A stretch of 64,000 nt of DNA from Tenacibaculum todarodis (GCF_001889045.1 NZ_CP018155.1:1173001-1237000); one strand, 5' to 3'; shown: positions 1 to 8,471, counted from the stretch's first letter. Numbers and translations are program-made. Notes: generated by a model from the sequence alone, not told the origin.

Positions 1-1686
1 TTTGATGGCGATATTACTGTCGTTGTGTTTCCTTTGTTAAGGTACAAAAAAGGAAATCCTGTTCAAATAGGCGAAGATTTAGGTAAATATTTAGTTGAAA
101 CCGTTGAAGAAATTACAAACTATAACGTAGTAAAAGGTTTTTTAAACTTAGTAATTGCAGATAGTTTTTATAGTAATTTCTTTAATAAAATTAACAACAA
201 CTCAACATTTGGATTTGTTTCGTCTACGACAGAAAACGATTCTAGAATGGTAGAATATTCTTCTCCAAACACCAACAAACCTTTACATTTAGGACACGTA
301 AGAAATGTGTTGTTAGGATATTCAGTTTCTGAAATCTTAAAAGCTTCTGGAAAAAAAGTTTACAAAACACAGATTATTAACGATCGTGGAATTCATATTT
401 GTAAGTCGATGTTGGCTTGGGAAAAATTCGGAAACGGAGAAACTCCTGAAAACACCGGTTTAAAAGGTGATAAATTGGTTGGTAATTACTACGTGAAGTT
501 TGACCAAGAATATAAAAAAGAGATTGCAACATTAGTTGCTTCAGGTCTTTCTGAAGAGGATGCTAAAAAACAAGCTCCACTTTTTATTGAAGCACAAGAA
601 ATGCTACGTAAATGGGAAGCTGGAGACAAACAAGTTGTTACTCTTTGGGAAACAATGAACGGCTGGGTTTACAAAGGTTTTGATGTTACCTATAAAAACA
701 TTGGAGTTGATTTTGATAAATTATACTACGAAAGCAATACCTATTTATTAGGAAAAGATATTATTGAAGACGGATTAAAATCGGGTGTTTTCTTCAAAAA
801 AGAAGACGGTTCTGTTTGGTGCGACTTAACCGAAGATGGTTTAGATGAAAAATTAGTTTTGCGTTCTGACGGAACAGCAGTCTACATGACGCAAGATATT
901 GGAACTGCCATACAACGTGCTAAAGATTTTACAGATTTAGGCGGAATGGTTTACACAGTTGGTAACGAGCAAGATTATCACTTTAAAGTATTATTCTTAA
1001 TTTTAAAGAAATTAGGATATTCTTGGTCTGAAAGCTTGTATCATTTAAGTTACGGAATGGTAGATTTACCTTCTGGAAAAATGAAATCTCGTGAAGGAAC
1101 TGTGGTTGATGCAGATGATTTAATGGACGAAATGACCAATACTGCCAAAGAGATTTCACAAGAATTAGGAAAATTAGAAGGGTATTCTGACAAAGAAAAA
1201 GAAGAGTTATATAAAGTAATTGGTTTAGGTGCTTTAAAATATTTCATTTTAAAAGTAGATCCTAAAAAGCGTATTTTATTTGACCCAAAATCTTCGGTAG
1301 ATTTTCAAGGAAATACTGGGCCTTTTATACAATATACATACGCGAGAATTCAATCTATTTTAAGAAAAGCTACTTTTGATTATAGTAATGGTTCACTGAG
1401 CGGAGTCGAAGTGGAATTGCACGAAAAAGAAAAGGAATTAATTAAACAATTAGAGTTGTATCCTGAAGTAATTCAGCAAGCGGCAAAGAATTATTCACCC
1501 GCAGTTATTGCTAATTATACGTATGATTTGGTGAAAGAATTTAATTCGTTCTACCAAAATGTACATATTTTAGGAGAAGAAAATCAAGATAAAAAGGTAT
1601 TTAGAGTTCAATTATCTAAAAAGGTTGCTGATACTATAAAATCGGCATTTGGTTTATTAGGAATTCAGGTTCCTGAGAGAATGTAA
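1..1686 (+). CDS. argS: Arginyl-tRNA synthetase, 5'-truncated by window edge
   Basis: Class I aminoacyl-tRNA synthetase that charges tRNA-Arg in the cytoplasm. The reading frame is open from base 1 (it starts ...FDGDITVVVFP), so the true start lies upstream; about 562 residues are present and only the beginning of the N-terminal domain is missing. The HIGH-type motif reads HLGH (near 284-295) and the KMSKS-type loop reads GKMKSREGT (near 1075-1101), both typical of ArgS. The C-terminal third is the DALR anticodon-binding domain and ends with the usual VPERM-like tail. Odd feature: a copy of a short interspersed repeat (1392-1413) lies in frame and supplies residues SLSGVEV between the catalytic and DALR parts. 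Function is secure from motifs and length. Confidence 0.97.
   Translation, partial: FDGDITVVVFPLLRYKKGNPVQIGEDLGKYLVETVEEITNYNVVKGFLNLVIADSFYSNFFNKINNNSTFGFVSSTTENDSRMVEYSSPNTNKPLHLGHVRNVLLGYSVSEILKASGKKVYKTQIINDRGIHICKSMLAWEKFGNGETPENTGLKGDKLVGNYYVKFDQEYKKEIATLVASGLSEEDAKKQAPLFIEAQEMLRKWEAGDKQVVTLWETMNGWVYKGFDVTYKNIGVDFDKLYYESNTYLLGKDIIEDGLKSGVFFKKEDGSVWCDLTEDGLDEKLVLRSDGTAVYMTQDIGTAIQRAKDFTDLGGMVYTVGNEQDYHFKVLFLILKKLGYSWSESLYHLSYGMVDLPSGKMKSREGTVVDADDLMDEMTNTAKEISQELGKLEGYSDKEKEELYKVIGLGALKYFILKVDPKKRILFDPKSSVDFQGNTGPFIQYTYARIQSILRKATFDYSNGSLSGVEVELHEKEKELIKQLELYPEVIQQAAKNYSPAVIANYTYDLVKEFNSFYQNVHILGEENQDKKVFRVQLSKKVADTIKSAFGLLGIQVPERM
1392..1413 (+). repeat. Short interspersed repeat inside argS
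   Basis: The string cactgagcggagtcgaagtg is the reverse complement of a cttcgactccgctcagtg-type repeat. Degenerate relatives occur between genes at about 38392-38413 and 50158-50180. Here it keeps the argS frame open. Seen directly; the assignment to one repeat family is by eye. Confidence 0.6.
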
Positions 1687-1708
1687 GTTTATTATTTAAT
1701 TTAAAGTT

Positions 1709-2362
1709 ATGAAAAATTTAATTATTATAATATTTTTATTTACAATAAGTTCAATATTTAGTCAATCCGAAATAAAAACTGACACATTATTCAAACCTAA
1801 TTATCCAGAAGGAGTTTATGTATCTAAAAAAGATTTTATAAATAAAAAACCTTCGATATTTGAAGAGGTTAAAATGATGAATTTTAAAAGACAAGGTATT
1901 GATAGTATCATTCACAACCCCTATTTTTACTATACAAAGAATAATAGAAAAGTAAGGAAGATTTTTGCTATTTCCTATAAAGGACATTTATACTTTCAAA
2001 TAAAAGCCATATTAAAAAACAGAAATAAAACAGACAGAGCTCAAAGCACTAATTTTCATAATACTTTTGTTAGAGTTATTATGGGAGGAGAAAATTATCT
2101 ATATACAGAAGCTGAGTTAGTTAATCAATGGGCAATGGGAGCGGCTGTTAATTTTGGTATTGCCGGATCAGTAATTGCTAATGACTTAATAAAAGGAAAA
2201 GGAATTGTTTGGGACTTTAAGAATGAAGAATTTAATATTTTTAAATCTTGTAAAGATTATAATAATTTTATTAAAGATAAAGCTTTTGATGATGTTCAGG
2301 AATGTGAAAAACATCAACCAAACATGATGAAAGTTAGAAAAACTATTGAAAAAATAAAGTAA
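1709..2362 (+). CDS. Exported protein of unknown function
   Basis: I do not recognise this 217-residue protein. It starts with a clear signal peptide (residues 1-19, MKNLIIIIFLFTISSIFSQ, cleavage after Ser-Gln or nearby), so it is exported. A hydrophobic, Gly/Ala-rich stretch around residues 142-165 (MGAAVNFGIAGSVIANDLIKG) could be a membrane-inserted or buried helix. The C-terminal region is charged, with two Cys (in KSCKDY and QECEKH). It follows argS by 22 bp in the same direction and may be cotranscribed. A flavobacterial interspersed repeat follows the stop. The gene is credible from its signal peptide and codon use; no function is assigned. Confidence 0.75.
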   Translation: MKNLIIIIFLFTISSIFSQSEIKTDTLFKPNYPEGVYVSKKDFINKKPSIFEEVKMMNFKRQGIDSIIHNPYFYYTKNNRKVRKIFAISYKGHLYFQIKAILKNRNKTDRAQSTNFHNTFVRVIMGGENYLYTEAELVNQWAMGAAVNFGIAGSVIANDLIKGKGIVWDFKNEEFNIFKSCKDYNNFIKDKAFDDVQECEKHQPNMMKVRKTIEKIK

Positions 2363-2372
2363 CTAAATAAGC

Positions 2373-2444
2373 GCGTTAGGGATTGAAGTGACATCCTTTT
2401 TAGTTTTTTCTAAAAAGATATAACGGAAAGCCCGCTCGAACGCC
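2373..2444 (+). repeat. Interspersed repeat, type A (gcgttagggattgaa...ggaaagcccg)
   Basis: Begins gcgcgttagggattgaa and ends cggaaagcccgctcgaacgc, with a T-run/A-run hairpin in the middle. A second copy of the same type is at 50081-50153. Both copies sit just after a gene's 3' end. Such elements may act as terminators or processing hairpins (inference). Confidence 0.65.
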
Positions 2445-2481
2445 AAAAAAACAAAACAAACAACACGTAAAAATTAACAAC

Positions 2482-3870
2482 ATGAAATACGACGTATTAA
2501 TAATAGGAAGTGGTCCTGGAGGTTATGTAGCAGGAATTAGAGCTTCTCAATTAGGCTTTAAAGTTGCCATTGTAGAGAAAAGTGAAATAGGTGGAATTTG
2601 CTTAAACTGGGGATGTATTCCTACAAAAGCCTTATTAAAATCTGCTCAAGTGTACGATTATTTAAAGCATGTAGACCAATATGGTTTAAAGGCTGAAGCG
2701 ATTGACAAGGATTTTGAAGCTGTTATTAAACGTAGTCGTGGTGTTGCTGAAGGAATGAGCAAAGGTGTTCAGTTCTTAATGAAGAAAAATAAAATTGATG
2801 TTATAAACGGTTTCGGTAAAATTAAAACTGGTAAAAAAGTTGATGTTACTGCTGAAGACGGAACGGTTACTGAATATAGTGCTGAGAATATTATTATTGC
2901 AACAGGTGCTCGTTCTAGAGAATTACCAAATTTACCACAAGATGGTAAAAAAGTAATTGGTTATAGACAAGCAATGTCTTTACCAAAGCAACCTAAATCT
3001 ATGATTGTAGTAGGTTCTGGAGCTATTGGTATTGAGTTTGCACATTTTTACAATTCAATGGGAACAGATGTTACTATTGTTGAGTTTATGCCAAATGTTG
3101 TACCTGTAGAAGATATTGATGTTTCTAAACAAATGGAACGTTCTCTTAAAAAATCTGGTATTAAAGTAATGACAAATTCTTCTGTAGAATCTGTGGATAC
3201 TACTGGTGATGGAGTTGTTGCAACTGTAAAAACTAAAAAAGGAGAAGAAACTTTAAAAGCAGATATTGTATTATCTGCAGTTGGTATTAAATCTAACTTA
3301 GAAAACATTGGTCTAGAAGATGTTGGAATTATTGTTGACAGAGATAAAATCTTAGTAAACGATTTTTACCAAACTAACATTCCTGGTTATTTTGCTATTG
3401 GAGATGTAGTTCCTGGACAAGCTTTAGCACACGTTGCTTCTGCAGAAGGAATTACTTGTGTTGAAAAATTAGCAGGTTTACATACGGAATCAATTGATTA
3501 CGGAAACGTTCCTGGTTGTACGTATGCTTCTCCAGAAATTGCCTCTGTTGGTTTAACTGAAGCGAAAGCCAAAGAAGCTGGTTACGAATTAAAAGTAGGA
3601 AAATTTCCTTTTTCCGCTTCTGGTAAAGCAAGTGCTGCTGGAAACAAAGATGGTTTTGTAAAAGTAATTTTTGATGCAAAATATGGTGAATGGTTAGGTT
3701 GCCACATGATTGGTGCCGGAGTTACCGATATGATTGCGGAAGCTGTTTTAGGTAGAAAATTAGAAACGACTGGACATGAAGTTTTAAAAGCAATTCACCC
3801 ACACCCAACAATGAGTGAAGCGGTTATGGAAGCTGTTGCTGATGCGTATGATGAAGTTATTCACTTGTAG
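2482..3870 (+). CDS. lpdA: Dihydrolipoyl dehydrogenase (E3)
   Basis: FAD-dependent E3 component that reoxidises dihydrolipoamide in 2-oxoacid dehydrogenase complexes and the glycine cleavage system. The 462-residue length is typical. N-terminal FAD dinucleotide-binding motif GSGPGGYVAG; redox disulfide in GGICLNWGCIPTKALL; NAD-binding motif GSGAIGIEFAHFY near residue 175; FAD motif YFAIGDV near residue 302; and the C-terminal active-site HPHPTMSEAVMEA with the catalytic His-Glu pair donated across the dimer. It stands alone, behind a type A repeat and before a strong terminator. No other complex subunits lie nearby, so it probably serves several complexes. Confidence 0.97.
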   Translation: MKYDVLIIGSGPGGYVAGIRASQLGFKVAIVEKSEIGGICLNWGCIPTKALLKSAQVYDYLKHVDQYGLKAEAIDKDFEAVIKRSRGVAEGMSKGVQFLMKKNKIDVINGFGKIKTGKKVDVTAEDGTVTEYSAENIIIATGARSRELPNLPQDGKKVIGYRQAMSLPKQPKSMIVVGSGAIGIEFAHFYNSMGTDVTIVEFMPNVVPVEDIDVSKQMERSLKKSGIKVMTNSSVESVDTTGDGVVATVKTKKGEETLKADIVLSAVGIKSNLENIGLEDVGIIVDRDKILVNDFYQTNIPGYFAIGDVVPGQALAHVASAEGITCVEKLAGLHTESIDYGNVPGCTYASPEIASVGLTEAKAKEAGYELKVGKFPFSASGKASAAGNKDGFVKVIFDAKYGEWLGCHMIGAGVTDMIAEAVLGRKLETTGHEVLKAIHPHPTMSEAVMEAVADAYDEVIHL

Positions 3871-3932
3871 AAAATAGATTCTTAGATTTTTGAAAAAATA
3901 TACTTTTAGATAAAAGAATCAAAATGATAGAA

Positions 3933-3964
3933 AAAAAACCTCACCAATTTGGTGAGGTTTTTTG
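3933..3964 (+). terminator. Rho-independent terminator after lpdA
   Basis: Stem cctcaccaa/ttggtgagg with almost no loop, preceded by an A-run and followed by a T-run; about 60 bp after the lpdA stop. Confidence 0.85.
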
Positions 3965-4015
3965 TTTTATTAATAAATAAGTAACTTAGAAGCTATAACT
4001 AACTAGATAATTATT

Positions 4016-5470
4016 ATGAAAAACCTACTATTTCTTTCTTTTTTATCACTAATCAGCTTAAGTCTTTTTTCACAAATTGATATAGAAAAATGTGTACTGA
4101 TTTCGAAATTAGATAACAAAACATATCAAATAGATACAAGTATACAAAACGATATTAAAGTAACTGATTTCATTGTATCTAAATTATTCCCTGAGATTTT
4201 TTCAATAGATTATAATCACACCACCATTAAAGCAAACTTAGATTGTATAAACCATACAGAAACAATTACTTGGATTCAACATATTTATATTAATAGAATT
4301 ATTGACTTAGAGCATTTTATTAGAGAAAACAAATTTGATTCTATAAAAAAAAATCCTATCAGCAAGTTTGACAGATCTCCTAGTGAAATGAAAAAAATAT
4401 TACAAATTATTAATAAAAGAACTCAAGAAGTATCCTCGTATGAATTTGCTTTATACCAACACAGAGATGCAAAAGAAAAATGGATTAAATATGTTTATTT
4501 TGACCATGCAAATGACTTTTTAAGTTTCCTATACAATAATGATAGAGACATGACAGGTGCTTCAAGATTTGAAGTAGGAACTGATAAGATTAAACTCAGA
4601 CTATTTGCAAAAAGAAATGATGATTGGTATAATTTAAATTCAAAAAGTTGGTATACATATCAAACCGTTTTTGCAGGAGGAGAAGCTTATACACCAGATT
4701 TAGATTCCCCTCTGCTTATATCTGAAGAATCTTATAACCCATACGACAGACCTTTTGCTTCATTTATATATTTTGGTTGGAGCAGACATGGTATTTTTCG
4801 AAGTGGGAAATCTAAATATAGTATTGAATGGAAAATTGGAACAATTGGTTCATTAGCTCCAGACAAAGTACAATCTGCTATTCATAGGGATTTAACTATT
4901 GGAACTAGAAAACCTTATGGTTGGGACAGTCAAATTGCATCTGGGGGAAGAGTAGGAATTAACTATAATTTTAATTTTGAGTATTTATTTGATAAAAACG
5001 AATCATATATTCCTTACACATCTTTATTTGGTGATTTAAAAGTTGGAACACAAAACACATCAGTTGGAGTAGGAATTAATTTTTCAAATAAAGATTTAAA
5101 ATCTAGAGGAGCCTTAAACATTCCTTTATTAAAAAATAATAAAATAGATTTTGCTTTAAACTTTAAAACAGAATTAAGATATGTTATTCATAATTCAATG
5201 TTAGAAGGTTATGGTGTTTTTAAAAGGACACCAGACGAAGACCCTTCATCTCCAATAGATATCCACTTTTTAAATGGAGACCAGATAAACAGGTTATTAA
5301 GTATTTCTGAATTATCTATAGGAATTGATTTTAAATATTTAGGCTTTTTCTATAGCTTTAATATTATGAGTCCAGAATATGAAATAAATAATATTCCTGA
5401 AGAGAATATCCCTTTAAATGATAGTAGATGGAATCATGTTGGTAAATTAGGAATTCTATTTAAAATATAA
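4016..5470 (+). CDS. LpxR/DUF2219-like outer-membrane protein with extra N-terminal domain
   Basis: The 484-residue protein has a signal peptide (residues 1-19). From about residue 160 to the end it resembles DUF2219, the family of LpxR, an outer-membrane lipid A 3'-O-deacylase. Family features visible: N166-D167 followed by the DRDMTG segment (residues 176-181), YTPDLD (225-230), PYDRPFASFIYFGW (242-255), QSAIHRDL with H290 where LpxR has its catalytic His, and PYGWDSQ (300-306). Alternating hydrophobic strands fit a 12-strand barrel. Residues 20-150 are an additional region I do not recognise. The family call rests on remembered motif patterns, so lipid A as substrate is inference; lipid A here would be of the flavobacterial type. 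Terminators on both sides suggest a single-gene unit. Confidence 0.7.
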   Translation: MKNLLFLSFLSLISLSLFSQIDIEKCVLISKLDNKTYQIDTSIQNDIKVTDFIVSKLFPEIFSIDYNHTTIKANLDCINHTETITWIQHIYINRIIDLEHFIRENKFDSIKKNPISKFDRSPSEMKKILQIINKRTQEVSSYEFALYQHRDAKEKWIKYVYFDHANDFLSFLYNNDRDMTGASRFEVGTDKIKLRLFAKRNDDWYNLNSKSWYTYQTVFAGGEAYTPDLDSPLLISEESYNPYDRPFASFIYFGWSRHGIFRSGKSKYSIEWKIGTIGSLAPDKVQSAIHRDLTIGTRKPYGWDSQIASGGRVGINYNFNFEYLFDKNESYIPYTSLFGDLKVGTQNTSVGVGINFSNKDLKSRGALNIPLLKNNKIDFALNFKTELRYVIHNSMLEGYGVFKRTPDEDPSSPIDIHFLNGDQINRLLSISELSIGIDFKYLGFFYSFNIMSPEYEINNIPEENIPLNDSRWNHVGKLGILFKI

Positions 5471-5510
5471 CTGTAGTTATTTTTAAAACAAGAATCAAAA
5501 TTTTAAAGAA

Positions 5511-5545
5511 AAGATCTTACCTTAATTGGTAAAGTCTTTTTTTAT
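5511..5545 (+). terminator. Terminator after the LpxR-like gene
   Basis: Imperfect stem aagatcttacc/ggtaaagtctt followed by seven T. It covers the only possible upstream (TTG) start of the next gene, which supports the ATG at 5556 instead. Confidence 0.7.
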
Positions 5546-5555
5546 ATATTTGAGG

Positions 5556-6005
5556 ATGAAAAAACTGATTCCAATATTCGCATTATGTTTAGTTTGTTTT
5601 TATTCTTGTAAAAAAGAATCTAAACTACCTGAATCACCAATGAATAAACCGATTCCTTCGCTTCCAAATTCTAATCAATTTACAACCAATGTAATTGGAG
5701 GCGCACATTATATTTGTCCAAAAAGATGTAAAGGTGGAACTTCTGAAGCAAAAGGAACTTGCGCAACATGTAATAGTGCACTTGCTCATAACCAAGGATT
5801 TCACAATACACCTACAAATAGCCAATTCAACACTCCTGTAAGTACACCAATCAATACACCAAAAACAACTCCTGCTTCTGGACCAAATTTAGCAGGTCAA
5901 TATCATTATACTTGTAGTAACGGATGTACAGGTGTTGGAGATGCTGCTGGAAAATGTAACAAATGTTCTAAAGAATTAGTACACAATGCTGCTTTTCATC
6001 AATAA
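5556..6005 (+). CDS. Lipoprotein with two Cys/His metal-binding-type repeats
   Basis: A 149-residue lipoprotein: signal MKKLIPIFALCLVCFYSC with lipobox FYSC, then Lys-rich mature start. Two similar units follow, HYICPKRCKGG...CATCNSALAHNQGFH and HYTCSNGCTGV...CNKCSKELVHNAAFH, joined by a Pro/Thr/Asn-rich linker. Each carries C-x3-C, C-x2-C and His, reminiscent of the heavy-metal-binding YTCPMHP-type domain of copper-handling proteins. A periplasmic or surface metal-binding role is inferred from this pattern only. The ATG at 5556 is chosen because it gives a perfect lipoprotein signal; a TTG at 5526 lies within the preceding terminator. A strong terminator follows. Confidence 0.85.
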   Translation: MKKLIPIFALCLVCFYSCKKESKLPESPMNKPIPSLPNSNQFTTNVIGGAHYICPKRCKGGTSEAKGTCATCNSALAHNQGFHNTPTNSQFNTPVSTPINTPKTTPASGPNLAGQYHYTCSNGCTGVGDAAGKCNKCSKELVHNAAFHQ

Positions 6006-6066
6006 GATTTAGCTTTAAATTAAGGAACTTATCAATACTGAACATATTAAATTCATAAACTATATA

Positions 6067-6096
6067 GAAAAAACCTCGCAATTGCGAGGTTTTTTC
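6067..6096 (+). terminator. Terminator, perfect palindromic stem
   Basis: aaaaacctcgca/tgcgaggttttt with a two-base loop; 62 bp after the lipoprotein stop. Confidence 0.85.
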
Positions 6097-6135
6097 ACTT
6101 TACAAATACAGTGATTTAATTAGATGCTATTTCTT

Positions 6136-6143
6136 TATATTTG
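6136..6143 (+). promoter_or_regulatory. Candidate -7 box TATATTTG
   Basis: Matches the Bacteroidota -7 consensus TAnnTTTG, 25 bp upstream of the ATG at 6169 and just after a terminator. No convincing -33 TTG at the expected distance. Confidence 0.45.
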
Positions 6144-6168
6144 GTTATCAACCAACTAAACATATTTT

Positions 6169-6822
6169 ATGAAGAAGTCTGACGAAAAGAACAATCAAAT
6201 AATATCATATTTAACGCTAAGAAAACTTATTGGTATTATTGGCGTTGGTTTACCTATAATTTTACCAATTGTTTTATTAGTTAATGGAAATAATATCTTA
6301 ATTCAAGATTCAATTAGCGCATATTACGCAACTGAAGCAAGAGATTTTTTTGTAGGCTTTTTATTTGTTCTGGGATTCTTTTTATTGACTTATACTGGAT
6401 ATTCCGATGAAAGTAAACCTGAAAAAATTAACGATAATGTTGTCGCTAATATTGGTGCTATTTTTGCCATTTGTGTTGCCATATTTCCAAATTCAAGTCA
6501 GAGTGAAACGATTCAAACAATACATTTTTTATCTGCTGTTGCATTGTTTAGTGTGTTTGCTTATTTCAGTTTGGTAATCTTTAAAAAAACCAATCCAGCT
6601 ATTAAACCTACAGAAATGAAATTGAAAAGAAATAAGGTTTATACAATTTGCGGCATTATAATTATAGTTTTTGTTCTTTTAGCTGGTATCAGTTTTAAAT
6701 TTTTAAGCGATGAAACAAGAGCTTCAACTAATATTATTTTTTGGTGTGAAGTAATTGCATTGATAGCTTTTGGTATTTCTTGGTTAACTAAAGGCGAAAC
6801 ATTTTTAGAAGATAAAAACTAG
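6169..6822 (+). CDS. Six-helix membrane protein, DUF998-like
   Basis: A 217-residue integral membrane protein with about six predicted helices (residues roughly 19-41, 59-78, 90-106, 118-138, 156-176, 187-207). The motif SISAYYATEARDFFVGFL between helices 1 and 2, followed by TYTGY, resembles DUF998-type proteins as I remember them. Function unknown. It starts a rightward run of small genes for membrane proteins and a Crp/Fnr-type regulator, separated by 30-70 bp, which could be one loose operon or several units. The start is supported by an upstream -7 box. Confidence 0.8.
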   Translation: MKKSDEKNNQIISYLTLRKLIGIIGVGLPIILPIVLLVNGNNILIQDSISAYYATEARDFFVGFLFVLGFFLLTYTGYSDESKPEKINDNVVANIGAIFAICVAIFPNSSQSETIQTIHFLSAVALFSVFAYFSLVIFKKTNPAIKPTEMKLKRNKVYTICGIIIIVFVLLAGISFKFLSDETRASTNIIFWCEVIALIAFGISWLTKGETFLEDKN

Positions 6823-6867
6823 AATAATTACTATCTTGTGTATTTAATTTAGAGCATAATTAAACTT

Positions 6868-7281
6868 ATGAAAATGATAGAATACTTGTACGCTGCTTTA
6901 TTGATTATTGGTTTACTATTACTTTATTTTGCCAACAAACAATACATAATCTCTAGAAACCTTATTAATAATGGCGTAAAAACCAAAGCAAAAGTTATTG
7001 ATTTACTAAAAATTAGTAGTGATGATGGTTATACTTACAAACCTGTTTTTGAATACACAAACAGATTAGACGAAACGGTTACATTTGAAAGCGACGTAAG
7101 CTCAAGTCCGCCAGCTTACAGAGTTGGTGATTATGCGACTATTGTTTACAGCAAACAAGATACTGAAGAACGAAAAATAGTTTCTTTTTGGGGTTTATAC
7201 CGTTGGCCAATTATTTTACTCTGCTTTGCTTCTCCTCTATTAATTATTAGTCTTAGCTATTTTAGTTATTTGTATAGGTAA
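6868..7281 (+). CDS. DUF3592 membrane protein
   Basis: A 137-residue protein with one helix at each end (residues about 4-22 and 109-132) and a short extracytoplasmic or cytoplasmic beta domain between. The central region (KTKAKVIDLLKI...YKPVFEYTN...GDYATIVYSKQD) matches the DUF3592 layout, in which an OB-like domain is held between two helices. Function unknown. The start ATG at 6868 gives a short cytosolic leader before helix 1; an in-frame Met two codons later is also possible. Confidence 0.8.
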   Translation: MKMIEYLYAALLIIGLLLLYFANKQYIISRNLINNGVKTKAKVIDLLKISSDDGYTYKPVFEYTNRLDETVTFESDVSSSPPAYRVGDYATIVYSKQDTEERKIVSFWGLYRWPIILLCFASPLLIISLSYFSYLYR

Positions 7282-7321
7282 GATAACATGTTTTTATATT
7301 AACTTGATTTTTAGATGAAAA

Positions 7322-7897
7322 ATGGATGATTTTCTAAACTACATAAATAGCATAAATCCTATTAATGAAGATGCTTTGAAAGAACTTCAACAATGTTTTA
7401 AACCAAAACAGCTTCGTAAAAATGACTTTTTTGTAAAAGAAGGTGAATATGCAAATCAAATTGGATTCCTACAAAAAGGAATTGTTAGAGCCTATTTCTT
7501 AAATCAGAAAGGAAAAGAATACAACAAGCAGTTTTTTGTTGGTCCATCAATAATTGGCGCGTACACTTCTTTATTAACTAAACAACCCAATAAAATAGCA
7601 CAACAGGCTTTAACAGATTGTAAGATTCTTGTTGCCGATTTTAATGAAATGGAAAAGTTATATGATAAATTCCATGACTTAGAAAGGTTAGGTAGAAAAA
7701 TTGCTGAATTTTATTTCCTAGAGAAAGAACAAAAAGAAATTGAAATGGCTTTATTAGACGCAGACAAGAGATATTTAATAATGAGAGAACGTTTTCCGGA
7801 AATAGAATTGATACTTCCGCAATATCATATTGCTTCTTATTTAGGCATTTCTGCAACTCAATTGAGTAGAATAAGAAGAAAACTGAAAGATTCTTAA
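7322..7897 (+). CDS. Crp/Fnr-family transcriptional regulator
   Basis: A 191-residue cytoplasmic regulator. Residues about 20-115 form a cyclic-nucleotide-binding-type beta roll (KPKQLRKNDFFVKEGEYANQIGFLQKGIVRAYFL), and residues 135-190 form a winged helix ending in YLGISATQLSRIRRKLK. It lacks the Fnr cysteine cluster. Many Bacteroidota members of this family control one neighbouring gene; a perfect palindrome lies five bases after its stop codon, upstream of the DUF1772-like gene, and is the likely operator. The ligand cannot be read from the sequence. Confidence 0.9.
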   Translation: MDDFLNYINSINPINEDALKELQQCFKPKQLRKNDFFVKEGEYANQIGFLQKGIVRAYFLNQKGKEYNKQFFVGPSIIGAYTSLLTKQPNKIAQQALTDCKILVADFNEMEKLYDKFHDLERLGRKIAEFYFLEKEQKEIEMALLDADKRYLIMRERFPEIELILPQYHIASYLGISATQLSRIRRKLKDS

Positions 7898-7902
7898 TTT
7901 TC

Positions 7903-7916
7903 TTTACATATGTAAA
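7903..7916. promoter_or_regulatory. Palindrome TTTACATATGTAAA, candidate Crp-type operator
   Basis: Perfect 14-bp palindrome in the 71-bp gap between the Crp/Fnr-type gene and the DUF1772-like gene. Its size and position suit the binding site of a Crp-family dimer. Binding by the adjacent regulator is inferred. Confidence 0.55.
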
Positions 7917-7968
7917 TGCCACTGCACAACTAAACACTGAAATTTGTATAAAATTAAAATCATTTTAT

Positions 7969-8439
7969 ATGAATCGTGTTTTAGCCTATTTTTCAATTGC
8001 AATTTTCGCTATATTTTTAGGAAGTCAAATTACTGAAGGTGCATTGTTAGTTCCTTATTGGAAAACGTTATCTGCAACAGAATTTTATCAATATTATTCT
8101 GAATTCGGAAAAATAATAGGTAGTTTTTATACAGTCCTAACATTAATTGCTGCTTTAATTCCTGTATCAGTTTTTATTTATTGTTACTTAAAAAAGTCTG
8201 AAGCACTTCGCTTTTCAATAATAGCGGTTTTTTTCACTTTTTCATTTATAGCCGTATTTTATATTTATTTTAAAGGCGTAAATCAACAATTTTACAATGC
8301 AACTTTTAACGCTATTCAATTAAAATCCGAATTAAACACTTGGGAAAACTGGCATTGGTTCAGAGTACTTTTAGAAGCATTGGCCTTAATATTCTTAATC
8401 TTAACTTTTAATGTTTTAACAACAGAAAAATCTCAATAA
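7969..8439 (+). CDS. DUF1772-like four-helix membrane protein
   Basis: A 156-residue protein with four predicted helices (residues about 5-25, 50-72, 80-103, 128-150). The segment TWENWHWFRVLLE before the last helix resembles the W..WH..R signature of DUF1772 (anthrone-oxygenase-like) membrane proteins. Enzymatic activity is not established for bacterial members. It is the first gene downstream of the Crp/Fnr-type gene and its palindrome, so it is the likely regulatory target. Confidence 0.75.
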   Translation: MNRVLAYFSIAIFAIFLGSQITEGALLVPYWKTLSATEFYQYYSEFGKIIGSFYTVLTLIAALIPVSVFIYCYLKKSEALRFSIIAVFFTFSFIAVFYIYFKGVNQQFYNATFNAIQLKSELNTWENWHWFRVLLEALALIFLILTFNVLTTEKSQ

Positions 8440-8471
8440 CAACTTACAAAACCATTTAAAAACGTACAGAT

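Noticed and set aside
5526..5555. Upstream TTG start for the metal-binding-type lipoprotein
   Set aside because: It lies within a terminator and would bury the lipoprotein signal behind ten extra residues.
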